A stretch of 12,958 nt of DNA from Firmicutes bacterium CAG:145 (GTDB lineage Bacteria > Bacillota > Clostridia > Peptostreptococcales > Anaerovoracaceae): assembly GCA_000435715.1 (NCBI GenBank), contig FR882592.1:47997-60954 (forward strand), in the 5' to 3' direction. Position 1 is the first letter of the stretch; each line of letters starts with the position of its first letter. Positions 7,649-12,958 of this stretch are shown here, piece by piece. A program made the position numbers and the translations under genes. The notes below the pieces were generated by a model that was not told where the DNA came from, did not search any database, and saw only the letters and a list, made by a program, of their open reading frames with translations.

Positions 7649-7682
7649 AAGGCGAGGCAGCGTTTATACACTGCCTCACCTT
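7649..7682 (-). terminator. Intrinsic terminator after the winged-helix gene
   Basis: Twelve-base arms (7671-7682 and 7649-7660) enclose a 10-nt loop. Read on the minus strand all pairs hold, one as a G-U wobble. Read on the plus strand that pair is a C-A mismatch. It starts right after the stop of the winged-helix gene, though the following bases are only moderately T-rich. It should separate cassette 2 from the tetR1 promoter. Confidence 0.65.
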
Positions 7683-7683
7683 C

Positions 7684-8196
7684 CTATTTTTCCTCAAATT
7701 TATAGCCGATGCCGTAGACGCTTTTGATATACTCCGGCAGATCAGGAGCAACCTTTAGCTTTTTTCGCAGGTTGCTTACATGGTTGTTGACTGCTTTGCG
7801 GGAATAGTAGGTATAATCTTCTTCCCACACCAGATCCATAAGCATTTCATAGGTAAATACCCGCTTCGGATTTAAGATAAGCAGGGAGAAGATTTCAAAT
7901 TCCTTGACGGTTAATTCTATCGGTTGCTCCCGGATTGTAACAAGCCGATGCTCCAAGCAGAAATACAAATCTCCTGCCCGAGCCTCCGTCAGGGGATGAT
8001 TCGACTTTTGGGGGATAGAATATTTGCCACGGAAGATGGTTTGATACGGTGTATCATTTATGTTGACGCGGCTTATAGTCCCTTCAAGGATAAACTGCGC
8101 CAGTTCCCGCTGCTGATCTGCGGAAAGCAGGGCAAACAGTTTTTCTCCGATCTGCCAGCCGGTTTCAGCTAAATCAAGTACGGCTAATTTCCCAGA
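7684..8196 (-). pseudogene. OmpR/PhoB-type winged-helix regulator lacking a start codon
   Basis: The reading frame is open for 170 residues after a TGA at 8199-8197, but it contains no ATG or GTG near its beginning. The first common start is TTG at 7968, which has no obvious ribosome binding site. The C-terminal 80 residues form a winged helix of the OmpR/PhoB class: LTVKEFEIFSLLILNPKRVFTYEMLMDLVW, then KAVNNHVSNLRKKL and SVYGIGYKFEEK. The 85 residues before it (LAETGWQIGEKLFALLSADQQREL... and ...FRGKYSIPQ) do not look like a response-regulator receiver domain, and no phospho-acceptor aspartate pattern is seen. I read it as a 5'-truncated gene joined behind the metal-regulator gene, or a gene with an unusual start. 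No histidine kinase is nearby. It could still be translated by coupling from the upstream gene. Confidence 0.6.
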
Positions 8197-8206
8197 TCAC
8201 CACCAC

Positions 8207-8572
8207 CTAACCATCATCCAATGCTTTCTTTAACTTTTGAAAAGACTCCGCGCTGATCGCATGTTCAATGTTGCAAGCGTCTTGTTCTGCTATTTTGGGG
8301 GCTACGCCTGCCGCTATGAGCCGTTCTGTAAAAAAACGATGTTTTTCAAAAATCTGTTCGGCAAGCTGCAATCCTGTTTCTGTGAGGGAGAGTGTGCCGT
8401 CAGCATTTTTAACAAGATGGCCGGATTTAGAAAGCTCCTTGACTGCCCGGCTTACGGAAGGCTTTTTTACCCCCAACTGCTTTGCAACATCCACGCAGCG
8501 GACATAGCCATGACGCTGCTGCATTATTAAAACGGCCTCCAGATAATCTTCCATCGAAGAAGTTAAAGACAT
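8207..8572 (-). CDS. DtxR/MntR-family metal-dependent repressor, short form
   Basis: This 121-residue repressor should bind DNA when loaded with Fe(II) or Mn(II). The winged helix covers residues 1-65 (SMEDYLEAVLIM, then VAKQLGVKKPSVSRAVKELSKSGHL). The metal-binding and dimerisation helices cover 66-121. No C-terminal SH3 domain is present, as in MntR. Likely ligands are Asp9, Glu12, His78, Cys100, Glu103 and His104. These match MntR's Asp8, Glu11, His77, Glu99, Glu102 and His103 shifted by one, except that Glu99 is replaced by Cys, the residue used in DtxR/IdeR. The ATG has GAGAGGAG in front and begins 22 nt after the EcfA stop, so the gene is the last intact member of the ECF operon. Two DtxR-like inverted repeats (6878-6893, 11488-11503) are its likely targets. 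Iron preference is an inference from the cysteine. Confidence 0.88.
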   Translation of the reverse strand: MSLTSSMEDYLEAVLIMQQRHGYVRCVDVAKQLGVKKPSVSRAVKELSKSGHLVKNADGTLSLTETGLQLAEQIFEKHRFFTERLIAAGVAPKIAEQDACNIEHAISAESFQKLKKALDDG

Positions 8573-8594
8573 AAAGGCTCCTCTCTTTTAGTTC

Positions 8595-9983
8595 TTATTT
8601 ACTCAAATCCCACTGAAAACTACAACAGGCTTGAATCAGTTCCTCATCATGGGTGATCACTAATACGGCTTTTCCCTCGGCCGCGGCATCTTCCAATGCA
8701 GAGGCAATTTTCCGCATGTTCCCGCCGTCCAGCCCCGACGTAGGTTCATCGAACAATAAAATTTCCCTGTCGGATAAAAGGCCGCAGGCAATGGAAAGGC
8801 GCTGCTTCTGTCCGCCGGACAGAATAGCCGGATGCGCGTCTTTGTAAGCGTAAAGATCTAATTTCTTCAGCAAATTTCTGGCCCTTTCCAATTGTTCCTC
8901 TGTTCTGGAAATCCCTAAGAACAGTTCTTCTGTTACGCTGTTTGTAAAGAATTGTGTGCCAGTGTCGTTGGAACTGTACCAGCAGCTTTTCCGCCGCCGT
9001 GACGAACCGGCTTTCCGACCGTGAAGGGAAATACTGCCCTTGGACGGACGTTCCAAGCCGGCAACGATTTTTGCCAGTGTTGTTTTTCCCGCCCCGTTAT
9101 GTCCGGTGATGGCAATGATCTGCCCCGCCCAAGCTGCAAGGTTTAAATTCTCCCAAATTGTATGCTTCCCTCGCTTACAGGAAAGGCTTTTCAGGGAAAG
9201 AAGAGGCGAGCCTGTGATGGCAGGTATGGAGAGCCTTGAAGGCATACAATGCTGTACAGCGCGTAGTTCCAACTGTTTCATGACTTCAGAAGGGAACAGT
9301 CGCATTTGTTTAGGCGTGTGCTCCCACTGGATGGCTCCATCCCGGATATACACGAAGCGATCCGCCACATCCATCAGCCAGAAAAGCCTATGCTCCGCAA
9401 TCAACAGCGTGCAGCCCTCCTGCTTTAAGCTTTGCAGAACCTCACGCAGCTCTTCAATACCTTTCCCATCCAGATTCGCAGTAGGCTCGTCGCAGACATA
9501 AACGGGAGGATTCATGGCATAAACAGAGGCCACGGCTGTACGCTGCTTTTCCCCGCTGGAAAGCACATCAAGGGAACGGCTGCGCAATTGCTCCAAATGA
9601 AACCGCCGGATAGCCCCGTCGGTTCTCCGAACAATTTGTTCATGAGGGAAACCATAATTTTCACAGCTGAAAGCAACTTCTCCCGGCATTTCAGAGGAGA
9701 AAAACTGGCTTCCCGGATCCTGAAACACACTGCCTACTGTTTTTCCACGCTTCCAAAGAGGTTCACCGCTTCTGTCCTTTCCATCAATCTGAATACAACC
9801 GGAAAACCGGCCCGTATAAAAAGCGGGAGCCAGGCCGTTTACCAGACGGATTAAGGTGGTTTTTCCATTCCCCGAAGGGCCGGTCAGCACCACGCACTCG
9901 CCTTTCCGGACATGCAGACAAATATCGGTCACGCCTGCCTTGGAATCGGCGTATCGAAAATTCACATGGTCAAACCGGATCAC
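8595..9983 (-). CDS. ECF transporter ATPase with two fused ABC domains (EcfA1-EcfA2 fusion)
   Basis: This 462-residue cytoplasmic protein supplies both ATPases of an energy-coupling-factor importer in one chain. Domain 1 has GPSGNGKT (35-42), Q-loop FQDPGSQFF, signature LSSGEKQR (about 140) and Walker B VCDEPTANLD (about 160). Domain 2 has GHNGAGKT (294-301), LSGGQKQR (about 388) and LFDEPTSGLD (about 405). Domain 2's Q-loop reads YSSNDTGTQFF: the usual Gln is Asn (about residue 339). Domain 1's signature has Ser instead of the first Gly. I place the start at GTG 9983-9981, 6 nt after AGGAGG and overlapping the EcfT stop as GTGA. The ATG at 10028 lies before that ribosome binding site. It is co-translated with EcfT and followed by the DtxR-type gene. 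Confidence 0.92.
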   Translation of the reverse strand: MIRFDHVNFRYADSKAGVTDICLHVRKGECVVLTGPSGNGKTTLIRLVNGLAPAFYTGRFSGCIQIDGKDRSGEPLWKRGKTVGSVFQDPGSQFFSSEMPGEVAFSCENYGFPHEQIVRRTDGAIRRFHLEQLRSRSLDVLSSGEKQRTAVASVYAMNPPVYVCDEPTANLDGKGIEELREVLQSLKQEGCTLLIAEHRLFWLMDVADRFVYIRDGAIQWEHTPKQMRLFPSEVMKQLELRAVQHCMPSRLSIPAITGSPLLSLKSLSCKRGKHTIWENLNLAAWAGQIIAITGHNGAGKTTLAKIVAGLERPSKGSISLHGRKAGSSRRRKSCWYSSNDTGTQFFTNSVTEELFLGISRTEEQLERARNLLKKLDLYAYKDAHPAILSGGQKQRLSIACGLLSDREILLFDEPTSGLDGGNMRKIASALEDAAAEGKAVLVITHDEELIQACCSFQWDLSK

Positions 9984-10672
9984 TTTATCCCTCCTATTAT
10001 GAAAAACAGGATAGCTCCAACTGTCCATATCCCCAGCCAGAGGAAATCAGCCGGCTGCCTCCTTCTGGCATAGTAGCTTCCCCGCAAGCCCGGCGCCTGG
10101 GCGCCCCGCGCTATGGCCGATACAGAAAGCTGGTCCGCGATTTGCAGGCAGCGCAGCAGCAAGGGAACCAACACATACTCGCAGGTGACGGCAGGATGAC
10201 GGAGCACCTGCACGGGCCCAGTCAGCCTTCGGTTCTTCATGGACTGCCGAACCCCCTTCAGCTCCGCCTTCATGGTTGGAAAAAACCGAAACACCACCAG
10301 CAGCCCTAAGATAGCCGGGGTGGGGGTATGGGCTTTCGACAGGGCGGCTGAAAGCTGTCCCGGCGGCGTGGTAATGAGATCCCACGCCGCCAGGAACACC
10401 GGCATGAGGTTGTAAAACATCAGCACATAGAACTCCGAGAAAACCACCATATGCAGGCCGTGAAAGCGGATGAGATACAGCAGCAGCGCCAGCACCAGAT
10501 AAAAAGCGCCGAAGGCCAGGAAAAGCCGCCACCGCCTTTCAAAAACCAACTGGCAGAAAGCAAGCAGCGCAAGAAGACAGGTGAGCAACGTGTTTGCGGT
10601 AAGCGATACCCCAAGGATCGCGCAGGCCACCGCCCACGCTTTTACCGGAACGGATAAGGCTGTTTCCCGCAT
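9980..10672 (-). CDS. ECF transporter transmembrane component EcfT (CbiQ-like)
   Basis: This is a 230-residue integral membrane protein with about five or six hydrophobic segments, including paired ones between residues 10 and 75. It couples ATP hydrolysis by the EcfA protein to movement of the substrate-binding S component. The coupling region contains FFPTMKAELKGVRQSMKNRR and the hallmark AIARGAQAPGLRGSYY (about 185-200), whose Ala-Arg-Gly box contacts the ATPases in this family. Its ATG directly follows the TAA of the S-component gene, with no spacer. Its TGA overlaps the GTG of EcfA by 4 nt. The three genes thus form one tightly coupled unit. Length is typical. Confidence 0.9.
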   Translation of the reverse strand: MRETALSVPVKAWAVACAILGVSLTANTLLTCLLALLAFCQLVFERRWRLFLAFGAFYLVLALLLYLIRFHGLHMVVFSEFYVLMFYNLMPVFLAAWDLITTPPGQLSAALSKAHTPTPAILGLLVVFRFFPTMKAELKGVRQSMKNRRLTGPVQVLRHPAVTCEYVLVPLLLRCLQIADQLSVSAIARGAQAPGLRGSYYARRRQPADFLWLGIWTVGAILFFIIGGIK

Positions 10673-11266
10673 TTACAGAACCCCCGCCTTTTTGAAATGC
10701 TTTTGAATCAGCTTCCGTCCGATCAGGCTGCCCAGAAACCCGCAGAGCATGGTAAAAATCAGGATAAAAACTACCCAGCCCGGCGCCGTATAATACTGGA
10801 CGTAAGCGTCGATATAGCTTTGCTCCATCCCGCTGGCAATCGCAAAACTGTAATAGGTATCCCAGAAAAACCAGATGGGAAGCAGGTTTACCCCGTTGTA
10901 TAAAAGGCTGGAAACTGTCCAAGCGGCCGTCAGGCGGTTTGGCGTGATCCCTTTCCACAGGATGATTTCCGCAAAGATTCCCACCACGATAAACCACGGG
11001 AGCAAAAACCAGTTGCCCATAATCAGAAAGACAAGGCCCAGCAGCGTCATGTATACCAGTGAAACAGACCGCTTGCGGATGCGGTTTACCATCAAAAAAT
11101 AGACGGGTCCGCAGACAAGCATGGTGATGCCTACGGAAAGCACCATGCTGACAAAATCGTTTACCATGCAGACCATGTTGATCCCCAGCTGAATGACAAT
11201 GAGCAGCACAGTCATCAGCACCAGGGTGACAACGTCCTTTACAGACCATTTCTTTGTGTTTTCCAT
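10673..11266 (-). CDS. ECF transporter S component, Trep_Strep/MptD-like family
   Basis: This is a 197-residue membrane protein with five to six hydrophobic helices (about 12-32, 36-58, 68-105, 112-135, 160-185). In ECF importers the S component binds the substrate outside the membrane core and sets specificity. The helix pattern, the GNWFLLPWFIVVGIFAE segment and the gene order S-T-A fit the Trep_Strep (MptD-like) family. The substrate of that family is not settled as far as I know. The ATG has AAAGGAG about 8 nt upstream. Before it lies a 220-nt stretch holding a broken ABC gene and a DtxR-like box, so transcription probably begins near 11480-11540. The adjacent metal-type regulator suggests a metal complex or cofactor as cargo; this is inference. 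Confidence 0.82.
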   Translation of the reverse strand: MENTKKWSVKDVVTLVLMTVLLIVIQLGINMVCMVNDFVSMVLSVGITMLVCGPVYFLMVNRIRKRSVSLVYMTLLGLVFLIMGNWFLLPWFIVVGIFAEIILWKGITPNRLTAAWTVSSLLYNGVNLLPIWFFWDTYYSFAIASGMEQSYIDAYVQYYTAPGWVVFILIFTMLCGFLGSLIGRKLIQKHFKKAGVL

Positions 11267-11289
11267 TTTTGATTCTCCTTTATTTTCTC

Positions 11290-11465
11290 TTATGATTCTT
11301 GCAGCCTCCAGCTTAATGCCTTTTCACGCAGCCCCTATAAACCGCCGTACAGGCTGTCCTGTATCATGAGTTCCTGATGTATTCCCCGTTGTACGGTCCG
11401 TCCCCATTTCAACACAAGGGGAGGGCCTGCATTCCAGACAACGGAAAGGCGGTTGCATCATCCAA
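11290..11465 (-). pseudogene. Remnant of a deleted half-ABC transporter pair
   Basis: On the minus strand AAGGAGG, 8 nt and TTG (11465-11463) copy the start region of half transporter 1. A few codons later the frame that matters reads RLSVVWNAGPPLVLKWGRTVQ, then RGIHQELMIQDSLYGGL, a stop (TAG, possibly from a Trp TGG), and GLREKALSWRLQES. This is the H-loop-to-C-terminus part of an exporter-type ATPase and resembles the tail of half transporter 2 (GLYARM...ESQSWKLA). The two pieces are in different frames. The simplest history is one deletion of about 3.4 kb from the start of the first ABC gene to the end of the second, with later decay. Not functional. Confidence 0.75.
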
Positions 11466-11487
11466 ATGAATATCCTCCTTCTTTTGA

Positions 11488-11503
11488 GTTAGCCTGCGCT
11501 AAC
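11488..11503. promoter_or_regulatory. DtxR-like inverted repeat upstream of the ECF operon
   Basis: GTTAGCCTGCGCTAAC has 6-bp arms around 4 nt. It lies between tetR2 and the ECF genes and matches the site before the half-ABC operon, including the flanking CCG...GCAAAAATT on the plus strand. On the minus strand TTGCGT and TAACTC flank it at about promoter spacing. It is a candidate operator of the DtxR-family protein encoded in the same operon, which would then regulate itself. Confidence 0.55.
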
Positions 11504-11511
11504 CGTTACGC

Positions 11512-11537
11512 AAAAATTTAAGGTTCATTTGAACCTT
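11512..11537 (-). terminator. Hairpin and T-run at the end of tetR2
   Basis: AAGGTTC and GAACCTT pair around AAAT. The tetR2 stop codon lies in the hairpin and TTTTT follows after three bases. The stem is AT-rich, so termination may be partial, allowing some read-through into the ECF operon. Confidence 0.5.
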
Positions 11538-12139
11538 AAAAGGCCGCTCCAGCCACAGTTGAAAAAGACTGCCAGTTCATTGACATAGCCAATCGCCCGT
11601 TCCCGGCTCATATCATGGGCGACTGTTTCAAAAACAGCGGTAAAATAGGCGCTTGTGATCATATGGTGAAGGTCACGGTTGACCGTACCCTTCAATTTTC
11701 CGAGCCGCCGGAGATGCTGATAGTAATTCTCCGTCTGATCGACTTCAAGCTCCACAAGCTCATGAATATAGTTGGCATACCGGGTTCCCTCGGAGCAGCA
11801 AATCACCAGTTTGAACGAATCGAAATGATCATAGATGTAATTGATAAAGTAATTCAGGTAGCTGGTAGATAAATCTTGGCTCTGTTCCGCTTTATCCTCT
11901 GTAACCAATTCATAATGTGCTTGCTGCGCCTGTTTAAACTGAGCGATCAGTTCGTCGGCCGCCGGAGCTACCAAAGCGTCAAACAATGCTTCCTTACTGT
12001 TGTAATAGCCATAAAAGGCCCCTTTGGTAAAACCGGCTTCTTTGACAATGGCCCGCAGGGAAGCATCTTTAAAGCCTTTCTCCAAAAACTCCCGCTTTCC
12101 AACCTCAAGAATGCGCTTTTGCGTATCAGTCAGCTCCAC
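11525..12139 (-). CDS. TetR/AcrR-family regulator 2
   Basis: This is a TetR-type repressor of 204 residues, paralogous to tetR1. Both share FLEKG(Y/F)KDASLR.IVK, GAFYGYY.SKE.LF.ALV, CCSEGT and ...GW near the end. I place the start at GTG 12139-12137, 8 nt after AAGGGAG. The ATG at 12157 lies inside the operator and has no ribosome binding site. A consensus promoter and two operator palindromes stand directly in front, so it very likely represses itself. It precedes the ABC remnant and the ECF operon, and a hairpin separates it from them. Its ligand is unknown. By position it is the cassette-2 counterpart of tetR1, and the differing operators suggest that the two proteins have separate targets. 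Confidence 0.9.
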   Translation of the reverse strand: MELTDTQKRILEVGKREFLEKGFKDASLRAIVKEAGFTKGAFYGYYNSKEALFDALVAPAADELIAQFKQAQQAHYELVTEDKAEQSQDLSTSYLNYFINYIYDHFDSFKLVICCSEGTRYANYIHELVELEVDQTENYYQHLRRLGKLKGTVNRDLHHMITSAYFTAVFETVAHDMSRERAIGYVNELAVFFNCGWSGLLRFK

Positions 12140-12156
12140 GTTTTGTTCTCCCTTCA

Positions 12157-12184
12157 TATACCATCGGTATATACCATTGGTATA
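12157..12184. promoter_or_regulatory. Double TetR-type operator of tetR2
   Basis: TATACCATCGGTATA (12157-12171, one mismatched pair) and TATACCATTGGTATA (12170-12184, perfect) overlap by 2 nt. Their centres are 13 nt apart, exactly as before tetR1. They run from the -10 box across the expected transcription start and 5' leader. Confidence 0.8.
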
Positions 12185-12210
12185 TTAACATAAGCAGTGT
12201 GATTTGTCAA
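12182..12210 (-). promoter_or_regulatory. Sigma-A-type promoter of tetR2
   Basis: On the minus strand TTGACA (12210-12205), a 17-nt spacer and TAATAT (12187-12182) give a near-perfect promoter. Its -10 box overlaps the distal operator palindrome by 3 nt. Confidence 0.85.
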
Positions 12211-12280
12211 CAAGTTTTGAGCGAGCGTATAGCGCTGGATCGAAAACAACTTTGAAATTAGCGCTTTAAATATAGAGGAT

Positions 12281-12581
12281 TTGACGAAAATAAATGCCGC
12301 GAGAAGTTCACGTTGATCCTGTGGCATTTTATATTATGGCTGCGCTTAACAAAAACAAGCTCCAAAAAGCATTTCAGCTTACAGAAGGCAAAAGCATTGG
12401 GGAATACATTCGGGCATTGCGGATGGAACTTGCTCTGGAACTTCTTGAAAAAAGCGATATGTCCACTGGCGACATCGCAAAAGCAGTTGGCTATCATGGA
12501 GTATCAAATTTCTACCATGTCTTTCAGCAGAGATTTGGAGAAACGCCGCAAGCAGTCCGAGTATTGCTTCAAAACAATTAG
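12281..12581 (+). pseudogene. AraC-family regulator, C-terminal DNA-binding remnant
   Basis: About 95 residues match the double helix-turn-helix of AraC regulators: NKNKLQKAFQLTEGKSIGEYIRALRMELALELL, then STGDIAKAVGYHGVSNFYHVFQQRFGETPQAVR. Full-length members have about 250-330 residues, so the ligand domain is absent. The ATG at 12294 follows a TAA directly and has only a distant GAGG. In another frame just upstream, TTGACGAAAATAAATGCC encodes LTKINA, the expected beginning of the first helix (I..AARE), so a frameshift near 12296-12300 is likely. The first helix-turn-helix also looks several residues short. It is divergent from tetR2. AraC regulators often control siderophore uptake operons (YbtA is one), so it may be a dead regulator of this island. 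Confidence 0.7.
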
Positions 12582-12772
12582 AAATTCAGTTATATTCATA
12601 GGCTGTTTTCACAGATTGGCAAGCAATGCAAATATGTACATATTTGCGATTTTGGCAGGGAACAACCCCGCCAAAACGCTTGTTGAGGGATAACCCCCAA
12701 GCCCCCAAGATCGCCCCCTTCGGTGACGGCTGCGCGTCCTGCGGACGCTGAAAAATTTTAAGAAGCAAAAGA
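12582..12772. other. Non-coding stretch with three nested or adjacent inverted repeats, oriT-like
   Basis: No gene is supported here. GCAAATATGTACATATTTGC (12628-12647) is a perfect 20-nt palindrome. GGCAGGG and CCCCGCC (12654-12672) form a hairpin with one G-U pair on the minus strand. GCTTG and CAAGC (12678-12702) enclose a GGG-ATAA-CCC stem. A C-rich tract follows. Clusters like this are typical of origins of transfer next to mobC/mobA in Clostridia mobilizable elements, and I recall similar sequence there, but no relaxase gene is in the window. Confidence 0.4.
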
Positions 12773-12813
12773 AAACCTCTATGCAAATGGTTCGTCCATT
12801 CACATAGAGGTTT
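12773..12813 (-). terminator. Strong hairpin terminator downstream of the tRNA
   Basis: Eleven-base arms (12773-12783 and 12803-12813) and an inner AATGG/CCATT stem form a long hairpin. On the minus strand a T-rich run (TTTTCTTTT) follows. It would end transcripts coming from the tRNA at the right edge. It may work on the plus strand too, with a weaker T-run. Confidence 0.7.
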
Positions 12814-12920
12814 CTTATTTCCCGTTCACTTGGCATAGGTTAGTATTTTCGCAATACTTCTTTATGCTCCTCTGCTATTCAGCCGGGTCTTTTGAATGGA
12901 GCGTAAAGTCCATTACGATA

Positions 12921-12958
12921 TGGTATCCCCGGCGGGAATCGAACCCACAACTACGCTT
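12921..12958 (-). tRNA. tRNA, 3' part only (isotype not determined)
   Basis: On the minus strand the last 38 nt contain a T arm, GTGGG-TTCGATT-CCCGC, the acceptor 3' strand CGGGGAT, discriminator A and an encoded CCA. The D arm and anticodon lie beyond the window, so the amino acid cannot be read. tRNA genes are common insertion sites, but the recombinase here is of the serine class, which usually does not use them. Confidence 0.85.

Noticed and set aside
7924..8172. Plus-strand frame opposite the winged-helix gene
   Set aside because: The minus-strand frame carries a clear OmpR-type DNA-binding domain. The plus frame is only its shadow.
9984..10028. ATG at 10028 as the start of the fused EcfA
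   Set aside because: The extra 15 residues precede the AGGAGG and do not look like an ATPase N-terminus. GTG at 9983 overlaps the EcfT stop in the usual way.
12140..12157. ATG at 12157 as the start of tetR2
   Set aside because: It lies within the operator and has no ribosome binding site. GTG at 12139 has AAGGGAG at 8 nt and gives the same length as tetR1.
12609..12836. Minus-strand frame of 75 codons through the hairpin and palindromes
   Set aside because: It runs through a terminator hairpin and a C-rich non-coding tract, with low-complexity translation. No family recognised.

Overview
The window looks like an accessory region of a gut-type Clostridia genome (Lachnospiraceae or Ruminococcaceae-like). 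The basis is family resemblance: a large serine recombinase with a DUF4368-type C-terminus, a RepA_N-type initiator fragment, a cysteine-rich VLP protein, strong AGGAGG ribosome binding sites with frequent GTG/TTG starts, and Firmicutes-style ECF and half-ABC transporters. Nearly everything is read on the minus strand. The only plus-strand gene signal is a broken AraC regulator at the far right.

Layout, in the direction of minus-strand transcription (right to left). (1) 12921-12958: 3' part of a tRNA cut by the window edge, followed by a strong hairpin terminator (12773-12813). (2) 12628-12702: three consecutive inverted repeats that resemble the origin-of-transfer region of a mobilizable element. 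(3) 12281-12581 (+): C-terminal remnant of an AraC regulator. (4) Cassette 2: promoter with double operator, tetR2, a hairpin, a DtxR-like box, a deleted half-ABC transporter remnant, then ECF S component, EcfT, a double-domain EcfA and a DtxR/MntR-family metal regulator. (5) 7684-8196: a winged-helix regulator with no normal start codon, then a terminator. (6) Cassette 1: promoter with double operator, tetR1 (apparent ATA start), a hairpin, a DtxR-like box, two half-ABC transporter genes and a terminator (3190-3239). (7) Mobile-element end: cysteine-rich VLP protein, RepA_N protein, a small acidic protein and the serine recombinase.

The working model is a mobile, metal-controlled uptake island. 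The two tetR genes are paralogues. Each is preceded by a consensus promoter and two 15-nt palindromes offset by exactly 13 nt, and each is followed by the same hairpin plus GTTAG-N6-CTAAC block. Behind that block sit the transport genes: the half-ABC pair (related in architecture to the YbtP/YbtQ and IrtA/IrtB exporter-fold importers) in cassette 1, and the ECF importer plus DtxR-type regulator in cassette 2. Cassette 2 still carries the ribosome binding site of one ABC gene and the C-terminus of another, so it probably once had the same ABC pair. No biosynthetic genes are seen. If the model is right, the island would take up a metal complex made by others, such as a siderophore, rather than one made locally. 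The substrate cannot be read from sequence alone.
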